64,000 bases of DNA, from assembly GCF_900167075.1 (NCBI RefSeq), contig NZ_FUWH01000002.1:463005-527004 (forward strand). Direction: 5' to 3'. Below, in pieces: positions 1 to 9,339 of this stretch. Positions within the stretch are counted from its first letter, which is position 1; each line of letters starts with the position of its first letter. This DNA comes from Sediminibacterium ginsengisoli. Lineage in GTDB: Bacteria > Bacteroidota > Bacteroidia > Chitinophagales > Chitinophagaceae. Both the position numbers and the translations under genes were made by a program. Under the pieces are notes generated by a model. The model searched no databases, was not told the origin of the DNA, and saw only the letters and a program-made list of their open reading frames with translations.

Positions 1-2
1 AT

Positions 3-77
3 TCACGCACTACGGTTGTAACTGACAGAAACGGCGAAGTAAGACGAACAACAACTACCACCAGCGAAGTGGAATAA
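3..77 (+). CDS. C-terminal tail of an unidentified protein (partial)
   Basis: An open frame enters from the left edge and stops at TAA 75-77. The visible tail is about 24 residues, rich in Thr, Arg and Val. A perfect intrinsic terminator follows seven bases later, which is the main reason to read this as a real gene end. No family can be recognised from so short a piece. Confidence 0.5.
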   Translation, partial: SRTTVVTDRNGEVRRTTTTTSEVE

Positions 78-83
78 TCAATT

Positions 84-116
84 ACAGCCGGATCTATGTA
101 TCCGGCTGTTGTTTTT
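84..116 (+). terminator. Rho-independent terminator
   Basis: Perfect 10-bp stem (84-93 with 100-109), six-base loop, then a T-rich run to 116. It lies just after the partial gene ending at 77 and isolates the TonB receptor gene from upstream transcription. Confidence 0.85.
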
Positions 117-165
117 GGGTTAAGCAGTTTGTGTAATTGCAATAGGGTTGCATTTGGTATACCCT

Positions 166-173
166 TATATTCG
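166..173 (+). promoter_or_regulatory. Putative -7 element TATATTCG for the TonB receptor
   Basis: TATATTCG differs by one base from the Bacteroidota -7 consensus TAnnTTTG. A TTG at 148-150 lies 15 bp upstream, a little short for the usual -33 spacing. If used, transcription would start almost at the ATG at 178, giving a very short or leaderless transcript. The same octamer precedes the next gene (2409-2416). Confidence 0.4.
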
Positions 174-177
174 CGCC

Positions 178-2391
178 ATGAAAAATGCTTTGACCTGCCT
201 GTTGTGTTTACTTGCGGCTGTTACGAATGCCCAGACCTTTCAGGGTACGGTTTATACGAATGAAGGAAAACCACTCGAAGAAGCGACCGTATTGAACCTG
301 CGTAACGGGATTCATACACATACCAATGAACTGGGTGTTTTTCGTCTGAAAGATGTGAATACCGGCGATTCTCTGCGTATCACCCACATATCTTATTCTC
401 CTTACACTATAGCTATAGCCGGCAAAAATGACATTGAGATCCGCCTGCATCCGGCAGAATTTAAGCTGGATGAAGTAGCTATCCGTTCTTCACTGCGTCA
501 TCTGAATATTATTGCCGATATCGATCTTGTTACCAATCCTGTTAATACATCGCAGGAATTGTTGCGGAAAGTGCCGGGTTTGTTCATTGGTCAGCACGCC
601 GGTGGCGGAAAAGCCGAACAGATTTTCCTGCGTGGGTTCGACGTGGATCACGGAACAGATGTGAACATCAGTGTAGATGGTATGCCGGTAAATATGGTGA
701 GTCATGCGCATGGCCAGGGCTATGCAGATCTGCATTTTTTAATCCCGGAGACCATTGAAAAAATAGATTTCGATAAAGGTCCTTACCATGCATCCCGCGG
801 CGATTTTGCAACGGCGGGTTATGTGGCGTTCAGAACAGCTGAAGATATTGATAAAAGCAGTGTGTCACTTGGTATTGGCAAATTCAATACGTTACGCACA
901 TTGGGAATGTTCCGCCTGGCAGGCGATGAAAAAGAGGCTGCCTGGCTGGCTACTGAATATATGTCTACAAACGGTTATTTCGAATCGCCACAGCATTTCA
1001 ACAGGCTGAACCTGATGGGGAAATACACGGCTTTCCTTCCGCGTAAGAATAAGTTGTCGCTTTCTTTCTCTCATCTGGATAGCCGCTGGGATGCCAGCGG
1101 GCAAATACCGCAACGTGCTGTTGATAACGGATCTATTACCAGATTCGGTGCGATCGATAATACGGAAGGCGGAAATACGCGGCGCACAAATCTTAACCTT
1201 CAGTTCTTCCGTTATATCGATGCCGGAACGTTTGTGAAAAACACTGCTTACTTTACCCGTTATGATTTTGAACTCTATTCCAACTTTACATTTTTCCTGA
1301 ACGATCCAGTGAACGGGGATCAGATCCGTCAGAAAGAAAAACGTACACTTGCCGGTTTTGAATCCGAATTCAATAAAAACCTGATGGCGGGGAATATTCC
1401 CGTAGCATTACAGGTGGCAGCCGGTTTACGCAATGATGCCGTTCGCGATCTTGAACTTTCGCATACATTGAACCGTAAAACGACACTGCAGGAAATTCAG
1501 CTGGGTGATGCAGACCAGGTTAATCTTTACGGTTACGTAAACACTGACTGGCGCCTGGGCAAATGGCTGATCAATCCTGCCATTCGCATCGATCATTTCC
1601 GTTTTGGTTATACGGATAAACTGGCCGCTGCATACCAGTCGCAGCAACAGGAAAAAACAACGATCAGTCCCAAACTCAATTTCATCTATACGCCCAACAG
1701 GAATCTGCAATATTTCCTGAAGCTGGGCAAAGGATTTCACAGCAACGATACCAGAGTAGTTGTTGCACAGTCGGGCAAAGAAATATTACCCGCCGCTTAT
1801 GGCGCCGATCTTGGTGTGGTATGGAAACCCTGGCCCAAACTGGTGATGAATGCTGCATTATGGTACCTGCACCTGCAGCAGGAATTTGTATATGTGGGTG
1901 ATGAAGGTGTAGTAGAACCAGGAGGTAAAACCAGGCGTATGGGTGTGGACCTCGGCCTGCGTTACCAGGTTGGCAGTAATCTCTTTTTCGATGGAGACCT
2001 GACCTATACACATGCACGTGCAACGGATGAGCCCAAAGGCAGCGACCACATTCCGCTGGCACCCGTTGTTACCGTAACAGGAGGTATCAGTTACCGTCAT
2101 CATTCAGGATTCAACGGTAGTGTCCGTACAAGGTACCTGGGGCACAGGCCTGCCAATGAAGATAATACCATCGTGGCCAAAGGATACCATGTTACAGACC
2201 TGAGTCTGGCTTATCAGTGGAATAACTGGACCATTGGTGTGATCACGGAAAATATCTTCAACACAGCCTGGAATGAAACCCAGTTTGCAACTGAAACGCG
2301 CCTCAGCACAGAGCCCGCACCGGTAACGGAAATACATTTTACCCCGGGTACCCCATTCAATATCCGCGGTGTGCTCACTTACCGGTTTTAA
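178..2391 (+). CDS. TonB-dependent outer-membrane receptor
   Basis: Predicted energy-dependent outer-membrane transporter of 737 residues. From the ATG at 178 there is a Sec signal peptide (Lys start, Leu/Ala core, Ala-Gln cleavage region near residue 18). Next come a carboxypeptidase-regulatory-like domain (about 20-95), a plug domain (about 110-215, with a TDVNISVDGMPVN-type stretch) and a long beta-barrel ending in the typical C-terminal Phe. An upstream in-frame TTG at 148 would add residues that spoil the signal peptide, so 178 is preferred. No SusD partner gene is adjacent, so a polysaccharide utilisation role is not supported. The substrate is unknown; metal chelate or siderophore is only a guess. 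A Crp/Fnr-type regulator gene follows 34 bp downstream on the same strand. Confidence 0.88.
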   Translation: MKNALTCLLCLLAAVTNAQTFQGTVYTNEGKPLEEATVLNLRNGIHTHTNELGVFRLKDVNTGDSLRITHISYSPYTIAIAGKNDIEIRLHPAEFKLDEVAIRSSLRHLNIIADIDLVTNPVNTSQELLRKVPGLFIGQHAGGGKAEQIFLRGFDVDHGTDVNISVDGMPVNMVSHAHGQGYADLHFLIPETIEKIDFDKGPYHASRGDFATAGYVAFRTAEDIDKSSVSLGIGKFNTLRTLGMFRLAGDEKEAAWLATEYMSTNGYFESPQHFNRLNLMGKYTAFLPRKNKLSLSFSHLDSRWDASGQIPQRAVDNGSITRFGAIDNTEGGNTRRTNLNLQFFRYIDAGTFVKNTAYFTRYDFELYSNFTFFLNDPVNGDQIRQKEKRTLAGFESEFNKNLMAGNIPVALQVAAGLRNDAVRDLELSHTLNRKTTLQEIQLGDADQVNLYGYVNTDWRLGKWLINPAIRIDHFRFGYTDKLAAAYQSQQQEKTTISPKLNFIYTPNRNLQYFLKLGKGFHSNDTRVVVAQSGKEILPAAYGADLGVVWKPWPKLVMNAALWYLHLQQEFVYVGDEGVVEPGGKTRRMGVDLGLRYQVGSNLFFDGDLTYTHARATDEPKGSDHIPLAPVVTVTGGISYRHHSGFNGSVRTRYLGHRPANEDNTIVAKGYHVTDLSLAYQWNNWTIGVITENIFNTAWNETQFATETRLSTEPAPVTEIHFTPGTPFNIRGVLTYRF

Positions 2392-2408
2392 AAGTGTAAC
2401 GGGTAAGT

Positions 2409-2416
2409 TATATTCG
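2409..2416 (+). promoter_or_regulatory. Putative -7 element TATATTCG for the Crp-type gene
   Basis: Identical octamer to the one before the TonB receptor, 9 bp before the ATG at 2426. No clear -33 TTG lies at the right distance, because this stretch is the end of the receptor gene. Weak support on its own. Confidence 0.3.
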
Positions 2417-2425
2417 TGTACAGTT

Positions 2426-2998
2426 ATGTACGGGGCATTAAAAACACATATAACGAGGCTGGCAGATCCGGGTGCCGATGCAATCGCATTGCTGGATCCC
2501 ATCCTTGAATACAGGCAGCTGAAGAAAAAAGAAGTATTGCTGAAGGAAGGCGATACCTGTCGTTATTACTGGTTTGTACTGGATGGCTGTCTTCGCTCTT
2601 ATTTCGTGAATGATAAAGGTGCCGAACAGACCTTGCAGTTTGCCATCGAACAATGGTGGTTATCCGATTTTATGAGTCTGCAAACGAAAAACCCGGCTTC
2701 TTTTTCGGTACAGGCAGTAGAGAAAACAACCGTTGCCATGATCGAACGTTCGGCCTATGAATCCCTGCTGGTAAAAGCGCCGGCATTCGAGCGTTATTTC
2801 AGGATCGTGTTCCAGAAAGCATACGCCGCATCGCAACTGCGTGTAAAATACCTGTATACCTTATCCGGTGAGGAACGTTATCATCATTTCAATAAAAATT
2901 TCCCCGGATTCGTGCAGCGCGTACCACAATACATGCTGGCTTCTTACCTCGGCTTTACACCTGAATTCCTGAGCAGGATCAGGGCAAGGCAACTCTGA
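2426..2998 (+). CDS. Crp/Fnr-family transcriptional regulator
   Basis: A 190-residue protein with an N-terminal cyclic-nucleotide-binding-like beta-roll (RQLKKKEVLLKEGDTCRYYW onward) and a short C-terminal winged helix ending in the recognition region LGFTPEFLSRIRARQ. This is the common Bacteroidota Crp-like type that often has no cAMP-binding arginine and senses an unknown cue. The ATG at 2426 aligns with family starts; earlier in-frame codons lie inside the receptor's end. It sits between a TonB receptor and an AhpD-like gene, a pairing frequently seen in this phylum, so it probably regulates the downstream gene (3066). Effector and targets are not evident from sequence. Confidence 0.85.
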   Translation: MYGALKTHITRLADPGADAIALLDPILEYRQLKKKEVLLKEGDTCRYYWFVLDGCLRSYFVNDKGAEQTLQFAIEQWWLSDFMSLQTKNPASFSVQAVEKTTVAMIERSAYESLLVKAPAFERYFRIVFQKAYAASQLRVKYLYTLSGEERYHHFNKNFPGFVQRVPQYMLASYLGFTPEFLSRIRARQL

Positions 2999-3065
2999 TT
3001 TCTTGAACTACATTAAGTTTTTTTCGACGGCGATGCTTCAGCTTTGTTGTATAAAACAATGAATC

Positions 3066-3506
3066 ATGACAAAGAGAATCAACATCAATCAGTCAGAGCC
3101 TGCAGCATATAAAGCCATGCTTGGCCTGGAACAGTACATCGCAGGTACAGAACTGGAGGCAGCGCACAAGGAACTGATCAAGATCAGGGCATCGCAACTC
3201 AATGGCTGCGCTTTCTGTCTGAATATGCATACAAAAGACGCACGTAAACTGGGCATGAGCGAAGAGAAGATTTACCTGCTGAATGCCTGGAAAGAAACCT
3301 CGTTTTATACACCTGCGGAAAAAGCCCTGCTGGCATTAACGGAAGAAGTAACGCTTATCGCAGCGGGCGGCTTGTCGGATGCCACTTATGCAGAAGCGGT
3401 TGCCCGGTTCGGCGAGCAATATACAGGCCAGGCTATCATGGCCATTGTTGCCATCAATGGCTGGAACAGGATCGCCATCAGTACGAGGCTGGAACCGGCG
3501 TTATAA
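3066..3506 (+). CDS. Carboxymuconolactone decarboxylase / AhpD-like protein
   Basis: A 146-residue all-helical protein of the AhpD/CMD superfamily. The redox motif is visible as Cys48-x2-Cys51 followed by His55 (GCAFCLNMH), the AhpD arrangement for peroxiredoxin-coupled or other thiol chemistry. The two cysteines argue for a thiol-redox enzyme rather than a true decarboxylase. It lies 67 bp after the Crp-type regulator and is followed by a UUCG-loop terminator, so it ends its transcription unit. Likely role: defence against reactive electrophiles or peroxides (family inference). Confidence 0.88.
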   Translation: MTKRININQSEPAAYKAMLGLEQYIAGTELEAAHKELIKIRASQLNGCAFCLNMHTKDARKLGMSEEKIYLLNAWKETSFYTPAEKALLALTEEVTLIAAGGLSDATYAEAVARFGEQYTGQAIMAIVAINGWNRIAISTRLEPAL

Positions 3507-3524
3507 ATGCATCATAAAAACAGG

Positions 3525-3550
3525 AATGCCGGTTCGCCGGCATTTTTATT
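3525..3550 (+). terminator. Rho-independent terminator with TTCG tetraloop
   Basis: Perfect 8-bp stem (3525-3532 with 3537-3544) closed by TTCG, followed by TTTTATT. It ends the AhpD-like gene. Confidence 0.9.
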
Positions 3551-3579
3551 GCCCTGAATAAGGGCAAAGCCTATTTTTG
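3549..3579 (+). promoter_or_regulatory. Bacteroidota-type promoter (TTG-N20-TATTTTTG)
   Basis: TTG at 3549-3551 and a perfect TAnnTTTG match at 3572-3579, separated by 20 bp. This is one of the best promoter matches in the window. Expected start of transcription is near 3585, about 20 bp before the next gene. Confidence 0.6.
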
Positions 3580-3604
3580 CTGCCTGTTCAGGTCAGTTAC
3601 GATA

Positions 3605-4048
3605 TTGTATCTTGTATGTTTCGGGTGTTATATCCTGTTCACGCGTCAGCCGGATTATTTCGACGGTGAGAAAACGCCTGCTGTTATTCATTACACCTAC
3701 GACAGTGCCGCACAAAAAATAATTCCCAAAGCTGTTTACAGCGAAGCAGGAAAGGTCCATGCCATTGATGCCCGTTATGTATTCCGGAACTGGAAAGAAG
3801 GCGAGCGGCTTGAAGTGATTCACGATACCGCACATCCTGAACGGGCTGCGGTATATGCTTTCTGGGGTTACGGCATTACCTGGGGTGAACTGATCGCTTC
3901 GGTTGTGCTGTTGCTGGCTTTATTCCAGGTAGCTGTAGCGGTAACGAAGAGCCCTTCTCCAGAATCGCTTGCCGAGCAGCTGGCTTACAAGGATGAAAAG
4001 AAGCCGAAATATATGGAATGCGATCCGGTAGAAAATGATCAGTTGTAA
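3605..4048 (+). CDS. Small membrane protein, DUF3592-like
   Basis: About 147 residues with an N-terminal hydrophobic segment (residues 1-12, truncated), an extracytoplasmic beta-rich middle (YFDGEKTPAV, VFRNWKEGERLEVIHD, HPERAAVY) and a second membrane helix near residues 98-116, then a charged tail. The middle resembles DUF3592 proteins, in which a small beta-sandwich lies between two helices. No ATG exists at the expected start; the TTG at 3605 is the nearest candidate downstream of the strong promoter, so the true start is uncertain. Function is unknown. Confidence 0.6.
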   Translation: MYLVCFGCYILFTRQPDYFDGEKTPAVIHYTYDSAAQKIIPKAVYSEAGKVHAIDARYVFRNWKEGERLEVIHDTAHPERAAVYAFWGYGITWGELIASVVLLLALFQVAVAVTKSPSPESLAEQLAYKDEKKPKYMECDPVENDQL

Positions 4049-4139
4049 AAAGCATGTTATAACCATTACATAAGAATCGCAGGCCCGTAAAATGCGTAGC
4101 TTTACAGTGCGGAAAACGAATGGTAATAAACCGGCAGCG

Positions 4140-5171
4140 ATGAAAAATTTACAATTAAGTATTCTTGATCAGTCGATCGTACGTCACGGAGAAACAGCAA
4201 GAGATGCAGTGCAGGAAACGATCAGTACGGTAAAACTTGCAGAAGAACTCGGGTATACCCGCTTCTGGATCTCAGAACATCATAACTCTACATTTATAGC
4301 GGGCTCCACGCCGGAAGTGCTGATGGTTAAGCTGGCAGACGCAACCAGTCATATCCGGATCGGCTCGGGCGGTATTATGCTTCCTAACCACAGCGCACTG
4401 AAAGTGGCGGAAAATTTCCGGATGCTGGAAACCCTTTTTCCGGGCAGGATAGACCTCGGCATGGGGCGTGCGCCAGGCACGGATCGTATTACATCCACAT
4501 TTCTCAACCCCTCCAATACATTCAGTGAACAGAGCTACCTGCTTCAACTGGAGCACCTGCAGCGTTTTTTTGACGATAGTGCAGCAACCAGTCACGGTCC
4601 CTTGCTCGCAGTGCCGCAGGCATCAGGCGTACCGCAGCAATGGATCCTGAGCTCGAGCGGAGGTAGCAGCAGTATTGCAGCAAGATTCGGACTGGGGCTT
4701 GCTGTAGCTAAATTCATCAACGGCGATGTGACGCCGGAGATAGTGGAAAAATACCGCCGTGAGTTCATGCCTTCAGAATATTTCCCGCAACCGCAAGTGT
4801 TATTAGCCATCAGTGTTTACTGCGGCGAAACGGAAGCAATCGCGGCAGAAATGCGGCATTATGCAGATTATGTGCTCCTGCAGTTCGAAAGAGGAAAATT
4901 CGATCAGTTCGGCGATTATAAAACGATTTCCGGGTACCGTTTCTCCGATGAAGAAAAGGAACGGATCCGCTACAACAGCGGCAGGATGATCTCCGGTACG
5001 CCCGCATCGGTAAAAGAACAATTGCTGGCACTTGCGGAGCGTTTCGGAGTGGATGAGATCATTGTTTCCTGTATGAGCGGCCGCGCAGACCTGCGCCGGC
5101 GTTCTTTTGAATTACTAGCCGACGTTTTTGGCCTGCCTGCCCGCCATACCACCGAACATGCTTCCCTGTAG
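4140..5171 (+). CDS. LLM-class flavin-dependent oxidoreductase (MsnO8-like)
   Basis: A 343-residue luciferase-like monooxygenase of the bacterial MsnO8 subgroup. Visible family features are the N-terminal LSILDQS strand, RFWISEHHN, IGSGGIMLPNH, the FPGRIDLGMGRAPGTD segment that lines the flavin site, and VDEIIVSCM near the C terminus. It would use reduced FMN and O2 on an unknown substrate. The ATG at 4140 matches the usual family start; an earlier in-frame ATG at 4092 adds 16 basic residues without homology. It stands alone between the small membrane protein and the riboswitch region. Confidence 0.85.
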   Translation: MKNLQLSILDQSIVRHGETARDAVQETISTVKLAEELGYTRFWISEHHNSTFIAGSTPEVLMVKLADATSHIRIGSGGIMLPNHSALKVAENFRMLETLFPGRIDLGMGRAPGTDRITSTFLNPSNTFSEQSYLLQLEHLQRFFDDSAATSHGPLLAVPQASGVPQQWILSSSGGSSSIAARFGLGLAVAKFINGDVTPEIVEKYRREFMPSEYFPQPQVLLAISVYCGETEAIAAEMRHYADYVLLQFERGKFDQFGDYKTISGYRFSDEEKERIRYNSGRMISGTPASVKEQLLALAERFGVDEIIVSCMSGRADLRRRSFELLADVFGLPARHTTEHASL

Positions 5172-5427
5172 TTATTCACAGACCCTGTGCATATCCCTGG
5201 TCAGGACGATCGGCCGGAAATGAAATTTTACTGTCATTATGTAATGTTTTTTAATTATGTGTGGGGCAGGGCATGGCTTACAGCATTTTCTACGATTTTG
5301 GCACGCAACAGTTGCTTTTTTCTGCCGGAAAATTTTACATACGCTGAAACATTTGCTCTGTTTGCATCTCGGTTTGTTTTCAACAATCGGTGAATAATTC
5401 AGACTGGTTATGTTAACATTCAATTAG
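5172..5427. other. AT-rich intergenic region before the nrd leader
   Basis: About 256 bases with no convincing coding frame or terminator hairpin. It contains several T-rich tracts and probably upstream promoter sequence for the riboswitch-nrdBA unit. Confidence 0.5.
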
Positions 5428-5435
5428 TAATCTTG
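5428..5435 (+). promoter_or_regulatory. Putative -7 element TAATCTTG for the nrdBA leader
   Basis: One mismatch to TAnnTTTG. It lies just before 5441, where the riboswitch P1 stem begins, so the transcript would start about where the aptamer needs to start. A -33 TTG is not clear. Confidence 0.4.
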
Positions 5436-5440
5436 TAATG

Positions 5441-5630
5441 TATTTATGGTTGTGGTATTATGGGTCTGGGTAATACCGTATTAAAAGGGAATCCGGTGAT
5501 AAATCCGGAACTATCCCCGTAGCTGTGAATCCCCCTAAAATTACCCCTGAAATCGGTATCGCCACTGTTGCGAACAACGTAACGGGAAGGCTTCAGCGGG
5601 TTGGGACAGTCAGAAGACCTGCCATAAATA
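5441..5630 (+). promoter_or_regulatory. Cobalamin (B12) riboswitch aptamer
   Basis: All hallmark cobalamin-riboswitch blocks are present in order. The conserved core starts at GGGAATCCGGTG (5487) and runs through AAATCCGGAACTATCCCCG and TGTGAA. CCACTG and GGGAAGG follow, and the B12 box AGTCAGAAGACCTGCC lies at 5608-5623. A perfect nine-pair P1 closes it (5441-5449 with 5622-5630), which fixes the boundaries. A small hairpin (5454-5460 with 5471-5477) lies near the 5' end. The expression platform is 5631-5743, just before nrdB. There is no clear intrinsic terminator, so translational control or another mechanism is likely. When B12 is present it should turn down the B12-independent reductase. 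Confidence 0.95.
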
Positions 5631-5743
5631 TTGAGTGATAGGCTTTCGGGTGAAAGGCATAAACTGGTATCTCTGAGATCTTCTCTGCGATCGGTCGTCC
5701 CCACACCTGCCGGTATCCATGTTATTAAAAACCGTATGTTGTT

Positions 5744-6715
5744 ATGATGCAGGAAGATGAAATATTACTGAAAGAGAATAAGGATAGGTTTGTTATCCTG
5801 CCGATTAATTATCCCAAGATCTGGGAGCAATATAAAAAGCATGAAGCAAGCTTCTGGACTGCCGAAGAGATTGATCTGGGCAGTGACATGAAGGACTGGA
5901 ATGCGATGAATGATGGCGAACGTCATTTCATCTCGCATGTACTTGCTTTTTTTGCGGCCAGTGACGGTATTGTGAATGAGAACCTGGCGGTTAATTTCAT
6001 GAGTGAAGTGCAGTTACCGGAAGCCCGTTGTTTTTACGGTTTCCAGATCATGATGGAGAATATCCATTCTGAGACCTACGCGCTGCTGATCGATACTTAC
6101 ATTAAAGATCCTGTACAGAAAGATAAACTGTTCCACGCCATCGATACCGTTCCAGCGGTAAAGAAAAAAGCGGAATGGGCGCTGCGCTGGATCGAGAACG
6201 GAACTTTTGCCGAGCGTCTTGTAGCTTTCGCTGCGGTGGAAGGGGTGTTCTTCAGCGGTAGTTTCTGTTCCATCTTCTGGTTGAAAAAGCGCGGCCTGAT
6301 GCCGGGTCTTACATTCAGTAATGAACTGATCAGCCGGGATGAAGGCCTGCATTGCGAGTTCGCGTGCCTGCTCTACAGCATGCTCAGGAACAAGCTTACG
6401 CAGGAACAGGTGCACCAGATCATGGGTGATGCAGTAGCCATCGAAAAAGAATTCATCACGGAAGCATTGCCTGTAGCATTGATCGGGATGAATGCAGAGC
6501 TGATGAAACAGTATATCGAATTTGTGGCAGACAGATGGCTTGCGGAATTAGGTTATGCCAAAATATACAGCGCAACCAATCCGTTCGATTTCATGGAAAT
6601 GATCTCGCTCGAAGGTAAAACCAATTTCTTCGAGAAGCGGGTGGGAGATTACCAGAAAGCCGGTGTGCTTTCGAGTAAAGAATCACAGGCGTTTTCAACA
6701 GACGAAGATTTTTAA
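5744..6715 (+). CDS. nrdB: Ribonucleotide reductase class Ia, small (beta) subunit
   Basis: A 323-residue R2 protein that assembles the di-iron/tyrosyl-radical cofactor for deoxynucleotide synthesis. The ligands are readable: Asp74, Glu105 and His108 in the first half, Glu166, Glu200 and His203 in the second. Tyr112 stands four residues after His108, exactly where the radical tyrosine sits. Segments such as ARCFYGFQ and ISRDEGLH resemble eukaryotic R2 more than the E. coli type. Two adjacent ATGs (5744, 5747) could start it. It is 113 bases downstream of the B12 riboswitch and 102 bases upstream of nrdA. The order nrdB-nrdA is the reverse of enterobacteria. Confidence 0.96.
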   Translation: MMQEDEILLKENKDRFVILPINYPKIWEQYKKHEASFWTAEEIDLGSDMKDWNAMNDGERHFISHVLAFFAASDGIVNENLAVNFMSEVQLPEARCFYGFQIMMENIHSETYALLIDTYIKDPVQKDKLFHAIDTVPAVKKKAEWALRWIENGTFAERLVAFAAVEGVFFSGSFCSIFWLKKRGLMPGLTFSNELISRDEGLHCEFACLLYSMLRNKLTQEQVHQIMGDAVAIEKEFITEALPVALIGMNAELMKQYIEFVADRWLAELGYAKIYSATNPFDFMEMISLEGKTNFFEKRVGDYQKAGVLSSKESQAFSTDEDF

Positions 6716-6817
6716 CAAAAAACGGGAAGCCGGAAGTGAACCGTGGCTTACAAGTTGCGGCCCTGAAAGTTTCATGCTCATACAAACATCATTAACTATA
6801 TATAAATTGTTTACATC

Positions 6818-9217
6818 ATGCAGGTAGTAAAAAGAAACGGAAAAAAGGAGAGCGTAAAGTTCGATAAGATCACTGCGCGTATAGAAAAACTGTGTTATGG
6901 CCTTGATCGCAGATTTGTGCACGCAGTAGACGTAGCCAAAAAAGTGATCGGTGGATTGTATGATGGTGTAAGCACAACGGAGCTGGATAACCTGGCTGCA
7001 GAAACGGCAGCGTCTTTAACTGTAAAGCATCCCGATTATGCTTTGCTGGCAAGCCGCATCGCTGTGAGCAACCTGCATAAAAATACTACGAAGAGCTTTT
7101 CACAAACCATGCAGCTGCTGCATGCCTGTGTGGACAGCAAAACCGGCAAGCACCTGCCACTGATCGCCGATGATGTATGGCAGATCATCCAGGATAATGC
7201 CGAACTTCTTGATTCTACCATTATATACGACCGTGATTATGGATTCGATTATTTCGGATTCAAAACACTGGAGAAATCATACCTGCTGAAACTCGACGGC
7301 AAAGTAGCCGAACGCCCGCAGCAGATGTATATGCGCGTTTCGATCGGTATCCATAAACACGATATCGAAAGCGCGATCAAAACCTATCACCTGATGAGTG
7401 AACGCTGGTTCACGCATGCAACGCCAACACTGTTCAACGCGGGTACACCAAAACCACAGATGAGCAGCTGTTTCCTGCTGACCATGAAAGACGACAGCAT
7501 TGAAGGTATTTACGATACCCTGAAACAAACTGCACGCATTTCGCAAAGCGCAGGTGGTATCGGCCTTGCTATACATGGCATCCGCGCAACCGGCAGTTAT
7601 ATCGGCGGCACTAACGGAACCAGTAACGGGATCATTCCTATGCTGCGTGTATTCAATGATACAGCACGTTATGTAGATCAGGGCGGCGGTAAGAGAAAAG
7701 GTGCATTTGCTATCTATCTCGAACCATGGCATGCAGATGTATTTGAATTCCTCGACCTGCGTAAAAACCACGGTAAGGAAGAAATGCGCGCAAGGGATCT
7801 GTTCTATGCACTCTGGATCTGCGACCTCTTCATGGAGCGCGTGGAAGCAGATGCCGAATGGAGCCTGTTTTGTCCTAATGAAGCTCCGGGACTGCACGAG
7901 TGCTGGGGTAAGGAGTTTGAAGAACTTTACACCCGCTACGAATCTGAAGGCCGTGCAAGAAAAGTGGTTAAAGCCCAGGAACTCTGGTTCGCTATACTCG
8001 AAGCGCAGATCGAAACAGGAACACCATACCTGTTGTACAAAGATGCAGCCAACAGGAAAAGCAACCAGCAGAATCTCGGAACCATTAAAAGTTCAAACCT
8101 TTGCACAGAGATCATGGAGTTCACTTCTCCGGATGAGGTTGCCGTATGTAACCTCGCATCACTGGCATTACCTAAATATGTGATCGACGGAAAATTTGAT
8201 CACGACAAACTGTATGAAGTGACTTATCAGGCAACCAAAAACCTGAACAGGATCATCGATTACAACTACTACCCGGTAGAAGAAGCAGAGCGTTCTAACC
8301 TGCGTCACCGCCCGATCGGCCTGGGTGTACAGGGACTTGCGGATGTATTCATCCAGCTGCGCCTGCCATTTGAAAGTGAAGAAGCGAGACAACTGAATAA
8401 AGAGATCTTTGAAACGATCTATTTCGCAGCCATGACCGCAAGTAAGGATCTGGCTATCACAGACGGCCCTTATGAAACCTATGAAGGTTCTCCGGTTTCA
8501 AAAAGCATCTTCCAGTTCGATATGTGGGATGTTGAACCAACACTCCGCTGGGACTGGTATACACTGAAAGCAGAAGTAAAGAAATACGGCGTGCGCAACT
8601 CGCTGCTGGTAGCGCCGATGCCAACAGCATCTACTTCGCAGATCCTCGGTAACAACGAATGTTTTGAGCCATATACATCCAATATTTATGTAAGGCGTGT
8701 ACTGAGCGGAGAATTTGTGGTGGTGAACAAGCACCTGCTGCACGACCTGGTTGCGTTGAATCTGTGGAACGATGATATGAAGAACGAGATCATCCGCAAC
8801 AATGGTTCCATCCAGAAAATAGATGGCATCCCCAACGACCTGAAAGAGATCTACAAAACCGTATGGGAGATCAAACAAAGGGCAGTGATCGATATGGCAG
8901 CCGACAGGGGTGCATATATCTGCCAGTCACAATCGCTCAACCTGTTCGTAGATGCACCAACTACAGCGAAACTGACATCCATGCACTTCTACGCATGGAG
9001 AAAAGGACTGAAAACAGGTATGTATTACCTGCGTACCAAAGCAGCATCACAGGCGGTACAGTTCACAGTAGAAAAACAGGGTGGCAAATCAGTAGAACCA
9101 TTGATCGATACACATCACCTGAGTGTTGTGGATGGCGGAACAGATGCTGTTGAAGATAAACTGCTGAATGGCGGCACCTGCAGCATGGAAGACGGCTGTG
9201 TAACCTGCAGCGCATAG
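6818..9217 (+). CDS. nrdA: Ribonucleotide reductase class Ia, large (alpha) subunit
   Basis: A 799-residue catalytic subunit. An N-terminal ATP-cone (about 1-90) gives dATP feedback. The active-site cysteines are Cys218 and Cys444 (redox pair) and Cys429 (thiyl radical), with Asn427 and Glu431. From established knowledge these are the numbers used for mammalian R1, so the N-terminal two-thirds is nearly colinear with the eukaryotic enzyme. The C terminus carries the shuttle cysteines in CVTC (794 and 797). The gene forms one unit with nrdB and ends in a strong terminator at 9253. Regulation is expected from the cobalamin riboswitch upstream of nrdB. Confidence 0.96.
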   Translation: MQVVKRNGKKESVKFDKITARIEKLCYGLDRRFVHAVDVAKKVIGGLYDGVSTTELDNLAAETAASLTVKHPDYALLASRIAVSNLHKNTTKSFSQTMQLLHACVDSKTGKHLPLIADDVWQIIQDNAELLDSTIIYDRDYGFDYFGFKTLEKSYLLKLDGKVAERPQQMYMRVSIGIHKHDIESAIKTYHLMSERWFTHATPTLFNAGTPKPQMSSCFLLTMKDDSIEGIYDTLKQTARISQSAGGIGLAIHGIRATGSYIGGTNGTSNGIIPMLRVFNDTARYVDQGGGKRKGAFAIYLEPWHADVFEFLDLRKNHGKEEMRARDLFYALWICDLFMERVEADAEWSLFCPNEAPGLHECWGKEFEELYTRYESEGRARKVVKAQELWFAILEAQIETGTPYLLYKDAANRKSNQQNLGTIKSSNLCTEIMEFTSPDEVAVCNLASLALPKYVIDGKFDHDKLYEVTYQATKNLNRIIDYNYYPVEEAERSNLRHRPIGLGVQGLADVFIQLRLPFESEEARQLNKEIFETIYFAAMTASKDLAITDGPYETYEGSPVSKSIFQFDMWDVEPTLRWDWYTLKAEVKKYGVRNSLLVAPMPTASTSQILGNNECFEPYTSNIYVRRVLSGEFVVVNKHLLHDLVALNLWNDDMKNEIIRNNGSIQKIDGIPNDLKEIYKTVWEIKQRAVIDMAADRGAYICQSQSLNLFVDAPTTAKLTSMHFYAWRKGLKTGMYYLRTKAASQAVQFTVEKQGGKSVEPLIDTHHLSVVDGGTDAVEDKLLNGGTCSMEDGCVTCSA

Positions 9218-9252
9218 TAATCTAACGAACCCGTTCGTTCTGAAATAATACG

Positions 9253-9289
9253 GCGCGGATAACTGTAACGGTTATCCGCGCTTTTTTAT
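9253..9289 (+). terminator. Rho-independent terminator of nrdBA
   Basis: Perfect 11-bp GC-rich stem (9253-9263 with 9271-9281), seven-base loop, then six T residues. Confidence 0.93.
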
Positions 9290-9339
9290 TAAATGCTCTT
9301 GTATGCTGCGTATCTTTACTGTCAGATAATTCCTAGTTC

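Noticed and set aside
178-2391. SusC/SusD polysaccharide-utilisation pair
   Set aside because: No SusD-like lipoprotein gene or glycoside hydrolases adjoin the receptor.
7277-7897. 206-codon minus-strand frame inside nrdA
   Set aside because: It lies wholly under a conserved enzyme gene, with no family match.
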